From Nocardioides okcheonensis (GTDB taxonomy: Bacteria > Actinomycetota > Actinomycetes > Propionibacteriales > Nocardioidaceae), in contig NZ_CP087710.1 of NCBI RefSeq assembly GCF_020991065.1, positions 4,407,534 to 4,471,533 on the forward strand: a DNA stretch of 64,000 nucleotides. Reading direction: 5' to 3'. The translations under genes were made by a program, and so were the position numbers. Below the pieces are notes generated by a model. It saw only the letters and a list, made by a program, of their open reading frames with translations, searched no databases and was not told the DNA's origin. Positions 34,834 to 44,264 of the stretch are shown piece after piece (the first letter of the stretch is position 1; each line of letters starts with the position of its first letter).

Positions 34834-36000
34834 ATGGGTGGCTCCCACGGCGACCGACGCGCCCGGTCGCGTCCGTCGCGCTGGTCGCGCCGGCTGGCAC
34901 TCCTCGCCGTCGGGCCCCTCGGCCTCGTCGCGCTGCTCGCGATGGTCCTGCTCTGGCCGGCGAGCACCCCCGCGGTCGAGGGGGAGCGCCCGGTCGAGGT
35001 GTTCGGGACGGTGGTGGCGGTCGAGGCACGCACGTGCCCGGAGCCGCTGCCCGATGACGTCAACGGCTGCGGGGCCGCGCGGGTGGAGGCCGACGACGGA
35101 CGCTCCCTCACCGCCCCGCTGCCCAACGGGGTGGGCGCTCCGGAGGTGGACGTCGGCGACGACGTGGTGATGATCCGCAGCAGCACGCCGGACGGAGACG
35201 TCTACTCGATCGTCGACCAGCAGCGCGCCGCCGGGTTGTGGGTCGTCGCCGCCGCCTTCGTGCTCGCCCTGGTCGCCTTCGGGCGCTGGAAGGGGCTCAC
35301 CGCGCTGGCGGGGCTCGGCGTCACGTTCGCCGTCCTGCTGCTGTTCGTGGTGCCAGCGATCCTCGCCGGCGAGTCCCCGGTCGTGGTCGCGATCGTCGGC
35401 TCGGCGGTCATCATGGTGACGGTCCTCTACCTCACCCACGGGACCGGTGCGGCGATCTCGGTCGCGGTCCTGGGCACGCTGGCGAGCCTGGCGCTCACCG
35501 GGGTCCTGTCGGCGCTGGCCGTGACGGCGCTGCACCTGACCGGGGTCACCGACGACCTGTCCGCCTCCGTCGGCACGTCCGGGCAGGTCAACACCCAGGG
35601 CCTGCTGCTGGCCGGCATCGTGATCGGCACGCTGGGGGTGCTCGACGACATCACGGTCACCCAGGCCGTGACGGTCGAGGAGCTGGTGCGCGCCAACCCT
35701 CGCCTGTCCGCGCGCGAGGCCTACCGCGCCGGCAGCCGCGTCGGGCGCTCCCACGTCGCGTCGGTGGTCAACACGGTCATCCTCGCCTACGCGGGATCGT
35801 CGCTGCCGCTGCTGATCCTGGTGGTGTCGGCCGACAGCTCGTGGGGAGGCGTGCTGACCGACCAGGTCATCGCCCAGGAGATCGTGCGCAGCGCGGTCGC
35901 GACCATCGGTCTCGTCGCGGCCGTCCCCGTGACGACCGGGCTGGCGGCGCTCGTGGCCACCCGCGAGGCGGCGGACGGCGAGCTCGCGGTCGCCGGCTAG
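34834..36000 (+). CDS. YibE/F family membrane protein
   Basis: 388 residues from the ATG at 34834 (GAAGGTGG upstream). One N-terminal membrane helix, an extracytoplasmic domain (about 40-125, VEVFGTVVAVEA ... VDVGDDVVMI), then about seven helices with LDDITVTQAVTVEELVRANP and VASVVNTVILAYAGSSLPLL, the signature of the YibE/F family of putative multi-pass transporters. Function unknown. Its TAG stop shares the tetranucleotide CTAG with the TAG stop of the opposite-strand TIGR03943 gene. Confidence 0.82.
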   Translation: MGGSHGDRRARSRPSRWSRRLALLAVGPLGLVALLAMVLLWPASTPAVEGERPVEVFGTVVAVEARTCPEPLPDDVNGCGAARVEADDGRSLTAPLPNGVGAPEVDVGDDVVMIRSSTPDGDVYSIVDQQRAAGLWVVAAAFVLALVAFGRWKGLTALAGLGVTFAVLLLFVVPAILAGESPVVVAIVGSAVIMVTVLYLTHGTGAAISVAVLGTLASLALTGVLSALAVTALHLTGVTDDLSASVGTSGQVNTQGLLLAGIVIGTLGVLDDITVTQAVTVEELVRANPRLSAREAYRAGSRVGRSHVASVVNTVILAYAGSSLPLLILVVSADSSWGGVLTDQVIAQEIVRSAVATIGLVAAVPVTTGLAALVATREAADGELAVAG

Positions 36001-36674
36001 CGGTACTGGTTGCGCGGCGCGTCCGTCTCCTCGACCGCCTCCACGCTGATCTCCGGCACGCCCTCGCCGTCCATGCCGGTGCCGGGGACGTGGGTGCCGA
36101 CGACCGAGACCCACTGGTCGTCGGGAGGGGCGTCGGCGCCGGAGGCCTCGACGCGCATGACGAACGCGTCCGCCGCACAGCAGCTCATCGAGAACTGCGT
36201 GACGTACCAGCCCGAGTCGTCGTGGCTGACGAAGCCGGTGACCTCGATGCGTCGTCCCGCGAGGGTGGCGCCGTCGTCGAAGAACGCGCGCATGAGCACC
36301 TCGTCGAGCTGGAGCAGCACGGGGTCGCCGTCCGGCAGGGGTGGCAGGTCGGCGGCGCCCGCCTCCGGCACCTCGACGGCTGCGGTCTCGGCGCGGTCGG
36401 CGAAGTAGGCGCCCAGGGCCGGGGGAGCGACGAGGAAGAAGACCAGAGAGGGCGCGAACAGCAGCCACGCGGCCCGCGGCACGTGGGAGGTGTCCTGCTC
36501 GTCGTCGCCGTGCCAGAGCTCCAGCACGCCGAGGACGACCAGCAGGGCGCCGGAGGCGACCAGCGGCCAGCGCATCCACGCGTTGACGTAGTTGAGGTAC
36601 GTGTCGCCGATCGCCATCCGGAGCAGGACGACGCCGGTGACGGTCAGCAGCAGGGTCTGCGTCGCGCGGGTCAC
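35997..36674 (-). CDS. TIGR03943/DUF1980 family protein (YcgQ-like)
   Basis: 225 residues, GTG start overlapping the permease stop (GTGA). Two to three N-terminal membrane segments (LLLTVTGVVLLRMAIGDTYLNYV..., WPLVASGALLVVLGVLELW, WLLFAPSLVFFLVAPPALGAYF) precede a soluble domain with FMSCCAADAFVMRVEA-like core (seen as FSMSCCAADAFVMRV). The pair TIGR03943 plus YraQ-type permease is known in many Gram-positives and is tied to zinc/metal homeostasis in several; substrate not established. Confidence 0.82.
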   Translation of the reverse strand: MTRATQTLLLTVTGVVLLRMAIGDTYLNYVNAWMRWPLVASGALLVVLGVLELWHGDDEQDTSHVPRAAWLLFAPSLVFFLVAPPALGAYFADRAETAAVEVPEAGAADLPPLPDGDPVLLQLDEVLMRAFFDDGATLAGRRIEVTGFVSHDDSGWYVTQFSMSCCAADAFVMRVEASGADAPPDDQWVSVVGTHVPGTGMDGEGVPEISVEAVEETDAPRNQYR

Positions 36675-37678
36675 AGCAGCCACCAGCCGATCGCGCTGGC
36701 GGAGAGGACGGCAGTGACGAGGACGAGCGGCACGAAGCGGACGGCGAACGCCCCGCCGAACTGCCCGGACTCCATCGACGCGAGCTTCACGTCCATCGCC
36801 GGGCCGACCACCATGAAGACCAGCTTGGCGGTGTCGGAGAACGCGCTCAGGCTCGCCGCGACGAAGGCGTCGGCCTCCGAGCAGAGGGCGACGACGAAGG
36901 CGAACGCGGCGAGCGTGAGGACCGCGAGCACGGCGTTGCCGGCGACGCTGTCGATGATCGCGCGCGGCACGAAGGTGTTGATGGCCGCGGCGAGCATGGC
37001 GCCCATGACCAGGAACCCCGCCGCGTGGAGGAAGTCGTGGCGGACGTTGGCGAAGAACGTCCCCACGGTGCCACCGCCGTGGTCGTGCGGGCGGGACCGG
37101 TGGAGCATCGGCACCCGTCCGGCGAAGCGCAGCCAGAGCCAGCCGACCGCGACCGCGGTGAGCAGCGAGGCGAGGAACCGCGCCAGCACGACCTCCGGGC
37201 GGCCGGGGAACGCGACCGCGGTGGACACCAGCACGACCGGGTTGATCGCCGGGGCGGCGAGCAGGAAGGTGAGCGCGACCGACGGGGCGATGCCGCGACC
37301 CATCAGGCTGCTCGCCACCGGCACCGACGCGCACTCGCACCCCGGCAGGGCGACGCCGGCCAGGCCGGCGACGGGCACGCCGAGGGAGGGGTTCGAGGGC
37401 ACCATCCGCCGCAGGGTGCGCTCCGAGAGCAGCGTCGCGATCACCGCGGCGAGCAGCACGCCGCCCACGAGGAACGGGACCGACTGCACCACGATGGCGA
37501 CGAAGATGGTGCTCCAGGTCGCGACGGCCGGGTGGTCGAGGCGGTCGACCAGCCACTGCTGGACGAGGACGAGGGAGACCAGCCCGCCGAGGACGACGTA
37601 GACCTGCAGCGACGCTGCGCGGCCCCCGGATCCTGCCGGAGCGGTGCCGGCATCGGGTGGATGGGTGGTGCCGCTCAC
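36671..37678 (-). CDS. YraQ/DUF318-type permease (YcgR-like)
   Basis: 335 residues with about eight membrane segments. GVALPGCECASVPVASSLMGRG (about 95-115) with its Cys pair and FLLAAPAINPVVLVSTAVAF are the characteristic permease repeats. It starts at 37678 and is coupled to the TIGR03943 gene. A dyad resembling the Zur box lies 46 bases upstream. Family members are proposed metal or metalloid permeases; direct evidence for the transported ion is lacking. Confidence 0.83.
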   Translation of the reverse strand: MSGTTHPPDAGTAPAGSGGRAASLQVYVVLGGLVSLVLVQQWLVDRLDHPAVATWSTIFVAIVVQSVPFLVGGVLLAAVIATLLSERTLRRMVPSNPSLGVPVAGLAGVALPGCECASVPVASSLMGRGIAPSVALTFLLAAPAINPVVLVSTAVAFPGRPEVVLARFLASLLTAVAVGWLWLRFAGRVPMLHRSRPHDHGGGTVGTFFANVRHDFLHAAGFLVMGAMLAAAINTFVPRAIIDSVAGNAVLAVLTLAAFAFVVALCSEADAFVAASLSAFSDTAKLVFMVVGPAMDVKLASMESGQFGGAFAVRFVPLVLVTAVLSASAIGWWLL

Positions 37679-37721
37679 GACGCGGGCCTCGGGTCCGGGA
37701 TCACCGGACGACCGTAAACGA

Positions 37722-37740
37722 TCTCGATAATCGATGTCGA
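37722..37740. promoter_or_regulatory. Zur-like dyad upstream of the permease/TIGR03943 operon
   Basis: TCGAT-A-ATCGA is a perfect core (37724-37734), extending with two mismatches to 9-1-9 (minus strand GACATCGAT-T-ATCGAGATC). It sits in the 85-base gap before the permease start in an AT-richer patch and has the 1-base centre usual for Zur boxes. Confidence 0.45.
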
Positions 37741-37763
37741 TTGGCGCGGCCGCGCGTCGCGGC

Positions 37764-39329
37764 TCAGGCGCCCCCGGCGGGCAGCGCCTCGAGCATGATG
37801 TCGGGGTTGTCGCGGGCGGTGACCATCGCGCGCCACTGGTCGACGAACAGCGCGAGGCGGGTGCCGTCGCTGCGCTCGAGCACCTCGACGCCGCGCTTGC
37901 CGGCCAGGACGGCCGCGCCGGCCGCGTCGGTGCGCCGGGCCACCTGGTAGTCGAGGCGGGAGAACCGGATCGGCGAGTTGAACTCGTGGGTCATCCGGTC
38001 CTCGACGACCTCGAACTGCATCGGGCCGACGGCCGCCAGGACGGGGTTCTGGTCGCCGCGCAGGTCCGAGCGCAGCACCTGGACCACGCCCTCCTGGTCG
38101 AGCTGCTCGATCCCGCGCCGGAACTGCTTGTAGCGGCCGATGTCGCCGGCGCTGGCGGTCACGAAGTGCTCGGGCGCGAAGCTCGGGACCGGCGGGAACT
38201 CGATCCGGTCCCCGACGTGGACCGTGTCCCCGACGCGGAGCGCCTGCGCGTTGACGAAGCCGATGATGTCGCCGGGCTGGGCGGTCTCCACCGCTGCGGT
38301 GTCGCGCCCGAAGACCGACTGGGCGAACTTGGTGGCGAACGGCTTGCCGGTCGCGGCGTGGTTGACCACCATGCCGCGCTCGAAGGTCCCCGAGACGACG
38401 CGCGCGTAGGCCAGCCGGTCGCGGTGGGCGTTGTTCATGCCCGACTGCACCTTGAAGACGAACGCGCTGAACGGGTCGTCGACGTCGCGCACGGTGCCGT
38501 CGACGCCGGCGGTCGGGCCGGGGTCGGGCGCGATGTCGAGCAGCAGGTCGAGCAGCTGCGCGACGCCGAAGTTCTGCAGCGCCGAGGCGAACATGACCGG
38601 GGTGGTCTCGCCCGCGAGGAACCGCTCCTGGTCGTGGTCGGCCTCGTCGAGCTCGAGCAGCTCGTGCTCCTCGACCGCGGTGGCCCAGGCCAGGGCGTCG
38701 GCCTCCTCGACCTCCGATGCGGCCATCCGCCGCTCGGGCGCCCGGGTCGCGCCGCCCGCGGTGCGGGTGTACTTCACGAACTCGCCGGTCCGGCGGTCGA
38801 TGACCCCGCGGAAGTCGCCGGCCTCGCCGACCGGCCAGGTGAGCGGGGTCGGCCGCAGGCCGATCTTCTCCTGGATCAGGTCCATCAGCTCGAGGGCCGA
38901 CAGGCCGGGGCGGTCCCACTTGTTGATGACCGTCATCACGGGGATGCCGCGCAGCGCGCAGACCTTGAACAGCTTGAGGGTCTGCGGCTCGAGCCCCTTG
39001 CCGGCGTCGACGAGCATCACGGCCGAGTCGACCGCGGACAGCACCCGGTAGGTGTCCTCGGAGAAGTCGCTGTGGCCGGGGGTGTCGACGAGGTTGATGA
39101 CGTGGTCCTGGTGCACGAACTGCAGGGCCGCGGAGGTGATCGAGATGCCGCGCGCCTTCTCCATCGCCATCCAGTCCGACACGGTCGCGCGCCGGTCGCC
39201 CTTGCCGTGCACCGCGCCGGCCTCGGTGATCACCCGGGCGTGCAGGGCGAGCGCCTCGGTGAGGGTCGACTTGCCCGCGTCGGGGTGGCTGATGACGGCG
39301 AACGTACGGCGGGGGCGGGTGTCGGGCAC
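37764..39329 (-). CDS. prfC: peptide chain release factor 3
   Basis: 521 residues, a complete translational GTPase: G1 SHPDAGKSTL, G3 DTPGHSDF, G4 NKWD, followed by the RF3-specific domains (VFKVQSGMNNAHRDRLAYARVVSG; ending with MVTARDNPDIMLEALPAGGA). RF3 releases RF1/RF2 from the ribosome after peptide release. Actinobacteria have this factor only patchily. GTG start; single-gene unit. Confidence 0.95.
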   Translation of the reverse strand: MPDTRPRRTFAVISHPDAGKSTLTEALALHARVITEAGAVHGKGDRRATVSDWMAMEKARGISITSAALQFVHQDHVINLVDTPGHSDFSEDTYRVLSAVDSAVMLVDAGKGLEPQTLKLFKVCALRGIPVMTVINKWDRPGLSALELMDLIQEKIGLRPTPLTWPVGEAGDFRGVIDRRTGEFVKYTRTAGGATRAPERRMAASEVEEADALAWATAVEEHELLELDEADHDQERFLAGETTPVMFASALQNFGVAQLLDLLLDIAPDPGPTAGVDGTVRDVDDPFSAFVFKVQSGMNNAHRDRLAYARVVSGTFERGMVVNHAATGKPFATKFAQSVFGRDTAAVETAQPGDIIGFVNAQALRVGDTVHVGDRIEFPPVPSFAPEHFVTASAGDIGRYKQFRRGIEQLDQEGVVQVLRSDLRGDQNPVLAAVGPMQFEVVEDRMTHEFNSPIRFSRLDYQVARRTDAAGAAVLAGKRGVEVLERSDGTRLALFVDQWRAMVTARDNPDIMLEALPAGGA

Positions 39330-39390
39330 CGCCCGAATCTACCGGCCGGGCGGCCACAACCCCGCTTCGGCGGCCACCGTGCGAGGTGGC

Positions 39391-40854
39391 TCAGGTGCCG
39401 CAGAACGTGCGGTACGCCCCGAAGGAGGCGGGCGCGGGCTCCGCGTACGCCTCGAGGCCGGGGCGCTCGTCGAACGGCGCCGTGACGGCGTCGACGAGCC
39501 GTCCGAGCGGGTTGAGGTCGCCGTCGGTCGCGGCGTCGAGCGCCTCCTCGACGAGGTGGTTGCGCGGGACGTAGACCGGGTTGGTCCGGTCCATCACGGC
39601 GGCGTCGGGGGACAGCGCGAGCCAGCGGGCCGCCCAGGCGTCGAAGCCGGCGAGGTCGAGGACCAGGCTCCGTGCGGGCTCGGCGTCGCCGCGGGCCGCG
39701 GAGCCGAGCCGACGGAAGAACGACGTGTGGTCGACGTGGTGCTCGGCGAGCAGGCCGAGGAGGTCGTTGGCCAAGGTCGACACGACGTCGTCGGCCACGG
39801 TGTCGGGCAGCCCCAGCTTGGACCGCATGCCCCGCGTCCAGGCGGCGGAGTAGAGCGGGCGGAACCGCTCGAGCTCGGCCACGGCGAGGGCGACGGCGGC
39901 GTCCTGGTCGTCGGCGAGGAGCGGGAGGAGGGTCTCGGCGAAGCGGGCGAGGTTCCACTCCAGCACCACCGGCTGCCGGCCGAAGGCGTAGCGGCCCTCG
40001 GTGTCGATCGAGCTGAAGCTGGCCGCGGGGTCGAAGGCGTCCACGAACGCGCAGGGGCCGTAGTCGATGGTCTCGCCGGAGATGGTGGTGTTGTCGGTGT
40101 TCATCACCCCGTGCACGAAACCGACGAGCATCCACCGCGCGACCAGCGAGGCCTGGGCGGCGATCACGGACGCGAGGAGCGCGAGGTGGGGCTGCTCGGC
40201 CCTGGCGGCGTCGGGGTGGTGGCGGGCGACGGCGTGGTCGGCGAGGCGGCGCAGCAGGTCGACGTCACCGGTCGCGGCGGCGTACTGGAAGGTGCCGACC
40301 CGCAGGTGGCTGCTGGCCACCCGGGCGAGGACCGCGCCGGGCAGCACCGTCTCGCGGTGGACGACGTCACCGGTGGCCACCACCGCGAGGGAACGCGTCG
40401 TGGGGATGCCCAGCGCGTGCATCGCCTGGCTGATCACGTGCTCGCGCAGCATCGGGCCGACCGCGGCGAGCCCGTCGCCGCCGCGCGAGAACGGCGTGCG
40501 GCCCGAGCCCTTGAGGTGCAGGTCGCGGACCCGCCCGGCATCGTCCACCAGCTCGCCGAGCAGCAGGGCGCGGCCGTCGCCGAGGCGCGGCGACCAGCCG
40601 CCGAACTGGTGGCCGGAGTAGGCCTGCGCCACCGGGGTCGCACCGTCCGGCAGGCGGGTGCCGGTGAGCAGCCCCAGGCCGTCGGACGTGCGCAGCCAGG
40701 CGGGGTCGAGGCCGAGGTCGGTCGCGAGCCGGTCGTCGAGCACGAGCAGTCGCGGGTCGGGCGCCTCGCGGGCCTGCCAGGGGAGCGCCAGCTCGGGCAG
40801 CTCGTGGGCGAACCGGTGGTCGAGGACGAGGGCGGGTGCCGGTGCGGAGGTCAC
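39391..40854 (-). CDS. selO: SelO (YdiU) protein adenylyltransferase
   Basis: 487 residues from GTG 40854. Pseudokinase-like AMPylator with the landmarks [62 protein letters not shown] and the C-terminal FCGT, where Cys occupies the position that is selenocysteine in some orthologues. SelO transfers AMP to redox proteins such as glutaredoxin in other bacteria. The start overlaps the stop of the alpha/beta hydrolase gene (GTGA), placing it last in a TetR-controlled run. Confidence 0.94.
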   Translation of the reverse strand: MTSAPAPALVLDHRFAHELPELALPWQAREAPDPRLLVLDDRLATDLGLDPAWLRTSDGLGLLTGTRLPDGATPVAQAYSGHQFGGWSPRLGDGRALLLGELVDDAGRVRDLHLKGSGRTPFSRGGDGLAAVGPMLREHVISQAMHALGIPTTRSLAVVATGDVVHRETVLPGAVLARVASSHLRVGTFQYAAATGDVDLLRRLADHAVARHHPDAARAEQPHLALLASVIAAQASLVARWMLVGFVHGVMNTDNTTISGETIDYGPCAFVDAFDPAASFSSIDTEGRYAFGRQPVVLEWNLARFAETLLPLLADDQDAAVALAVAELERFRPLYSAAWTRGMRSKLGLPDTVADDVVSTLANDLLGLLAEHHVDHTSFFRRLGSAARGDAEPARSLVLDLAGFDAWAARWLALSPDAAVMDRTNPVYVPRNHLVEEALDAATDGDLNPLGRLVDAVTAPFDERPGLEAYAEPAPASFGAYRTFCGT

Positions 40855-41744
40855 TCCCTCGAGGATACGCCGGGGTCGTCGGCGCCGGCCGGGCCGAGGA
40901 AGTCCACCAGCGCCGGCGCGAACTGCTCGTGGAACTGGAACACGGCGCCGTGGCCGGCGTCGGGGTAGATGATCAGCTCGCTGCCGTTGATGCGGCGGTG
41001 CAGGTCCGCGGACAGGACCGAGGGCACCATGCGGTCGTGGTCGCCGTTGGCGATCAGGGTGGGCTGGGTGATCCGCGAGAGGTCGGACGGCGCCGAGCGT
41101 CCGTAGTCCCGGATCGCCTTCAGCTGGGTGCGCAGCGCGGAGAGGGTGATGGGGCGGTCGCGGTCGGTGGTGCGCTCCGCGAGCCGCGCCAGGAAGTCCT
41201 TGGCCGCCCTCCTGCCGGTCGCGTCGCGCGAGAAGAACAGGAACTCCTTGGGGTCCGACCTGGTCACGGTCGCGCGGAGGATGTCCCAGTAGGTCGTGGC
41301 GACGACCTTGTCGATGTCGGCGCCACCTCGCGGTCCGGTGCCGGTGAGCACCAGCCTGCGCACCAGGTGGGGGTGCGCGAGGACGAGGTCCTGCGCGATC
41401 ATGGCGCCCATCGAGAACGACACGACGTCGACCCGGTCGTGGCCCAGCGCCCGGATCAGCTCGTGGGCGTGCTCGGCGGCCTCCTCGATGGTGCGGGCCA
41501 CCCGGCCGGTCGACGCACCGACGCCGCGCTGGTCGAACGCGATGACGTGGCGCCCCCGGGCCACCGGGTCGATGATCCGCGGGTCCCAGTTGTCGAGCGT
41601 CGCCGCGAGGTGCACGAGGAAGACGACCGGGACGCCACCTCGTGGGCCGAGCTCGCGGTAGGCGTAGGTCGTGCCGTCGACGTCGACGGTGCGGGTCGGG
41701 GCCAGGGCGTACGACGTGGTCACGGGTCCTGCGGTGGAGCTCAT
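40851..41744 (-). CDS. alpha/beta hydrolase
   Basis: 297 residues. The nucleophile elbow is SFSMGAM (about 119-125), with [10 protein letters not shown] typical of the haloperoxidase/epoxide-hydrolase-like clade before it and the acid/His pair in ANGDHDRMV and DAGHGAVFQ. The oxyanion strand is [15 protein letters not shown], where His-Leu replaces the usual His-Gly. Substrate unknown. It follows the SDR by 9 bases and overlaps SelO. Confidence 0.88.
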   Translation of the reverse strand: MSSTAGPVTTSYALAPTRTVDVDGTTYAYRELGPRGGVPVVFLVHLAATLDNWDPRIIDPVARGRHVIAFDQRGVGASTGRVARTIEEAAEHAHELIRALGHDRVDVVSFSMGAMIAQDLVLAHPHLVRRLVLTGTGPRGGADIDKVVATTYWDILRATVTRSDPKEFLFFSRDATGRRAAKDFLARLAERTTDRDRPITLSALRTQLKAIRDYGRSAPSDLSRITQPTLIANGDHDRMVPSVLSADLHRRINGSELIIYPDAGHGAVFQFHEQFAPALVDFLGPAGADDPGVSSRE

Positions 41745-41753
41745 GCGTCCTCC

Positions 41754-42596
41754 TCAGGACCTGGTGGTGGCGGACGCGAGGACCGCGTCGAACACGGTGG
41801 TGGGTGCGAGCGCTGCGAGGGCGAGCTGGACGCGGCTGGCGTTGTCGCAGCGGTAGCGGGCACGCGGGTGCCGCGCGGTGAGCGCCTTCTCGACGGCCCG
41901 CACGACCCTGGCCGGGTCGCCCACGCACTTCTGGGTGCGGCCCTGGAGGGCGCGGGTGCCGGCGAGGTGCGCGGCGTAGAGCTCGCGGTGCTCGGCGCTC
42001 ATGCTGGCCGTCATGCGGTCGTGGTCGTCGAGCGCGCCGCCCCACATGTCGGTCCGGGTGGGGCCGGGCTCGATCAGCGAGACGGGGATCCCCCAGGGAC
42101 GCAGCTCCACCCGCAGGGCGTCGGCCACGGACTCCAGGGCGTACTTCGACGCGCTGTAGGCGCCGGTGCCGGGGAGCGTGACCCGTCCGCTGACCGACGA
42201 CATGAACACGATCCGGCCACGCGACTCGCGCAGCAGCGGCAGGACCGCCTGGACGACGCCGACCTGCGAGGTGACGTTGACGTCGAGCTGCCGGGCCAGG
42301 TCGTCGAGGGGGACGGTCTCCACCGGGCCCTGGACGATGATGCCGGCGTTGTTGACCACCGCGTCGAGCGAGGCGGGGAGCTGGTCGCGCAGGCCGGCGA
42401 CCGCCGCCCTGTCGGTGACGTCGAGCCGGACCGGGTGGACGTGCGGCAGCGCGCCGAGCGCGCGGAGGTCCTCGGCGGACCGCGCCGTGGCATGGACGGT
42501 CCAGCCGCGCTCGCTCAGGTGTCGGGTGAGGGCGAGGCCGATGCCGCGGCCGGCCCCGGTGACGAGTGCCGACGGCTGCGGGCCGGGGCCGGTCAT
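41754..42596 (-). CDS. short-chain dehydrogenase/reductase
   Basis: 280 residues. TGAGRGIG (about 14-21), NNAGIIV, and the catalytic Ser...Tyr-x3-Lys in [20 protein letters not shown]. Members with this C-terminal shape are often reductases of the YbbO/retinol-dehydrogenase-like type. It overlaps the upstream oxidoreductase gene by four bases and is followed by the hydrolase, so the three enzymes probably work in one detoxification or degradation route under the TetR regulator. Confidence 0.9.
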   Translation of the reverse strand: MTGPGPQPSALVTGAGRGIGLALTRHLSERGWTVHATARSAEDLRALGALPHVHPVRLDVTDRAAVAGLRDQLPASLDAVVNNAGIIVQGPVETVPLDDLARQLDVNVTSQVGVVQAVLPLLRESRGRIVFMSSVSGRVTLPGTGAYSASKYALESVADALRVELRPWGIPVSLIEPGPTRTDMWGGALDDHDRMTASMSAEHRELYAAHLAGTRALQGRTQKCVGDPARVVRAVEKALTARHPRARYRCDNASRVQLALAALAPTTVFDAVLASATTRS

Positions 42597-43591
42597 CGGG
42601 TCACCACGACCTTGCCGCGCGCCTTGCCCTGCTCGACGTGCGCCACGGCCGCGAGGGTGTCGTCGAAGCCGAAGGCGGTGCGGTCGAGGACGGGCCGCAG
42701 CGTGCCGTCGTCGTAGAGGCCGGCCAGCGCCGCGAGTCGCGCGCCGTCGGCGCGCATGAAGAAGGCGGAGTAGCGGACCCCGAGCTTCTTCGCGCGGCGG
42801 CGGACCCGGTGGCTGAGCACCGCCATCACCGGTGCGAGCAGCGGCTTGCCGAGCTGCCGGGCGAAGGCTGGGTCGGGAGGTCCGACCACGCTGATCGCCA
42901 GCCCGCCCGGCTTCAGGACGGTCAGCGACTTCTCGAGGCTCGCGGGCCCGAGCGAGTCGAGCACCACGTCGTAGCCCGACACCACCTCGGTGAAGGACTG
43001 GGCGGTGAAGTCGATCGCCACGTCGGCACCCAGGTCGCGCACCAGGTCGAGGTCGCGGGTGTGGGCGGTGGTGGCGACGTGGGCGCCCAGGTGCTTCGCG
43101 AGCTGGACGGCGGTGGCGCCGAGGCCGCCGGCGCCTGCGTGGACCAGGACCCGGTCACCCGCCGAGACGCCCGCGAGCTCCACGAGTGCCTGCCACGCGG
43201 CGAGGGCGACCAGCGGCACGGCGGCCGCCTCCGCGAAGGTCAGCGCCGCCGGTTTGAGGGCGACGTCGGCGGCGTCGATCGCCACCTCCTCGGCGAAGGC
43301 GCCGATGCGTCCGTCGCGCGGTCGGGACCAGACCTCATCCCCGACCGCGAACCCGGTGACGCCGGCGCCCACCTCGGTGACGACCCCGGCGAGGTCGTGG
43401 CCGAGCACGAACGGGCGGTCGTAGGGGATGAGCAGCTTGAACTCGCCGTTGCGGACCAGCATGTCGAGCGGGTTGATGCTGGCGGCCCGGACCTCGACGC
43501 GCACGTCACCGGCGCCGAGGGTGGGTCGCGGCGCGTCGATCTCCCGGAGGCCGTCGGGCCCGTAGGCGGTGACGGCGAAGGCCCTCATCAC
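42593..43591 (-). CDS. zinc-free NADP-dependent oxidoreductase (quinone oxidoreductase-like)
   Basis: 332 residues of the medium-chain family without the zinc cysteines. [15 protein letters not shown], the nucleotide motif [20 protein letters not shown] (about 150-168) and a C-terminal [11 protein letters not shown] are typical of quinone/enone reductases. Coupled to TetR upstream and SDR downstream by ATGA overlaps. Likely reduces quinones or alpha,beta-unsaturated carbonyls. Confidence 0.9.
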   Translation of the reverse strand: MMRAFAVTAYGPDGLREIDAPRPTLGAGDVRVEVRAASINPLDMLVRNGEFKLLIPYDRPFVLGHDLAGVVTEVGAGVTGFAVGDEVWSRPRDGRIGAFAEEVAIDAADVALKPAALTFAEAAAVPLVALAAWQALVELAGVSAGDRVLVHAGAGGLGATAVQLAKHLGAHVATTAHTRDLDLVRDLGADVAIDFTAQSFTEVVSGYDVVLDSLGPASLEKSLTVLKPGGLAISVVGPPDPAFARQLGKPLLAPVMAVLSHRVRRRAKKLGVRYSAFFMRADGARLAALAGLYDDGTLRPVLDRTAFGFDDTLAAVAHVEQGKARGKVVVTR

Positions 43592-44196
43592 GAGGCCTCG
43601 GGCGTCGGTGCGGGAGCGGTGGCGAGGCTCAGCGCGTGGGTGCGCGCGGCGGCCAGGACGTGCTCGGACAGCGTCGGGTCGGTGACGGCCCGAGCGCTCT
43701 GAAGCGCGCCGACCAGGAGGCTCAGCACGCCGATCGCGCGGGAGGTCGCCTCGTCGGCGGGCACGTCCACCGCGGCCGCGACGTGGCCTGCGACCGCCGC
43801 CACGAGCCGTGCCGCCCCGGTGGTGTAGGCCTCGCGAGCGGCGAGGGCCTCGCGCCCCACCTCGTCGAGCAGGGCAGCGGACGGACAGCCGCCGGCGCGG
43901 TCGTCACGGTGGGCGGGGGACAGGTAGTCGCCGATGAAGGCGGCGAGGGAGTCGTGTCCGGCCGGGGCGGACTCCAGCTGCTCGGCCTGGTGGGCCAGCT
44001 GCTCGGCCAGGACCTCGGCGATCAGCGCGTCCTTCGACGCGAAGTGCCCGTAGAAGGCGCCGTTGGTCAGTCCCGCGTCGGAGACCAGGGTCGCGATCCC
44101 GGAGCCGTCGAAGCCGTCGGTCTTGAAGCGTCGGCTCGCCGTGTCCAGCAGGCGTCGCCGCGTCTCGCGCTTGTGGTCGGGTCCGTACCTCGCCAT
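43588..44196 (-). CDS. TetR/AcrR family repressor
   Basis: 202 residues from the ATG at 44196, which has GAGGAGAGG 6 bases upstream; codons further 5' run into the promoter. The helix-turn-helix is IATLVSDAGLTNGAFYGHFASKDALI (shown in part as GLTNGAFYGHFASKDAL). The C-terminal ligand domain has CPSAALLDEVGREALA, typical of the TetR_C_6-like group. It heads the oxidoreductase-SDR-hydrolase-SelO run and probably represses it and itself. Confidence 0.92.
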   Translation of the reverse strand: MARYGPDHKRETRRRLLDTASRRFKTDGFDGSGIATLVSDAGLTNGAFYGHFASKDALIAEVLAEQLAHQAEQLESAPAGHDSLAAFIGDYLSPAHRDDRAGGCPSAALLDEVGREALAAREAYTTGAARLVAAVAGHVAAAVDVPADEATSRAIGVLSLLVGALQSARAVTDPTLSEHVLAAARTHALSLATAPAPTPEAS

Positions 44197-44224
44197 GTCG
44201 TGCCTCTCCTCGGTGGTGTCGAGG

Positions 44225-44254
44225 ACCATAGCATTACGGTCATAATCCAATCAA
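44225..44254 (-). promoter_or_regulatory. promoter with internal operator for the TetR operon
   Basis: On the minus strand, TTGATT (44249-44254), an 18-base spacer and TATGGT (44225-44230) make a good sigma-70-type promoter. The spacer holds the dyad ATTA-N6-TAAT (44233-44246), an ideal place for the TetR protein to block RNA polymerase. The patch is notably AT-rich. Confidence 0.6.
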
Positions 44255-44264
44255 GGTCGAACGC

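Noticed and set aside
39391..40854. SelO as a selenoprotein
   Set aside because: The position is a normal Cys codon in FCGT and the stop follows in the usual place.
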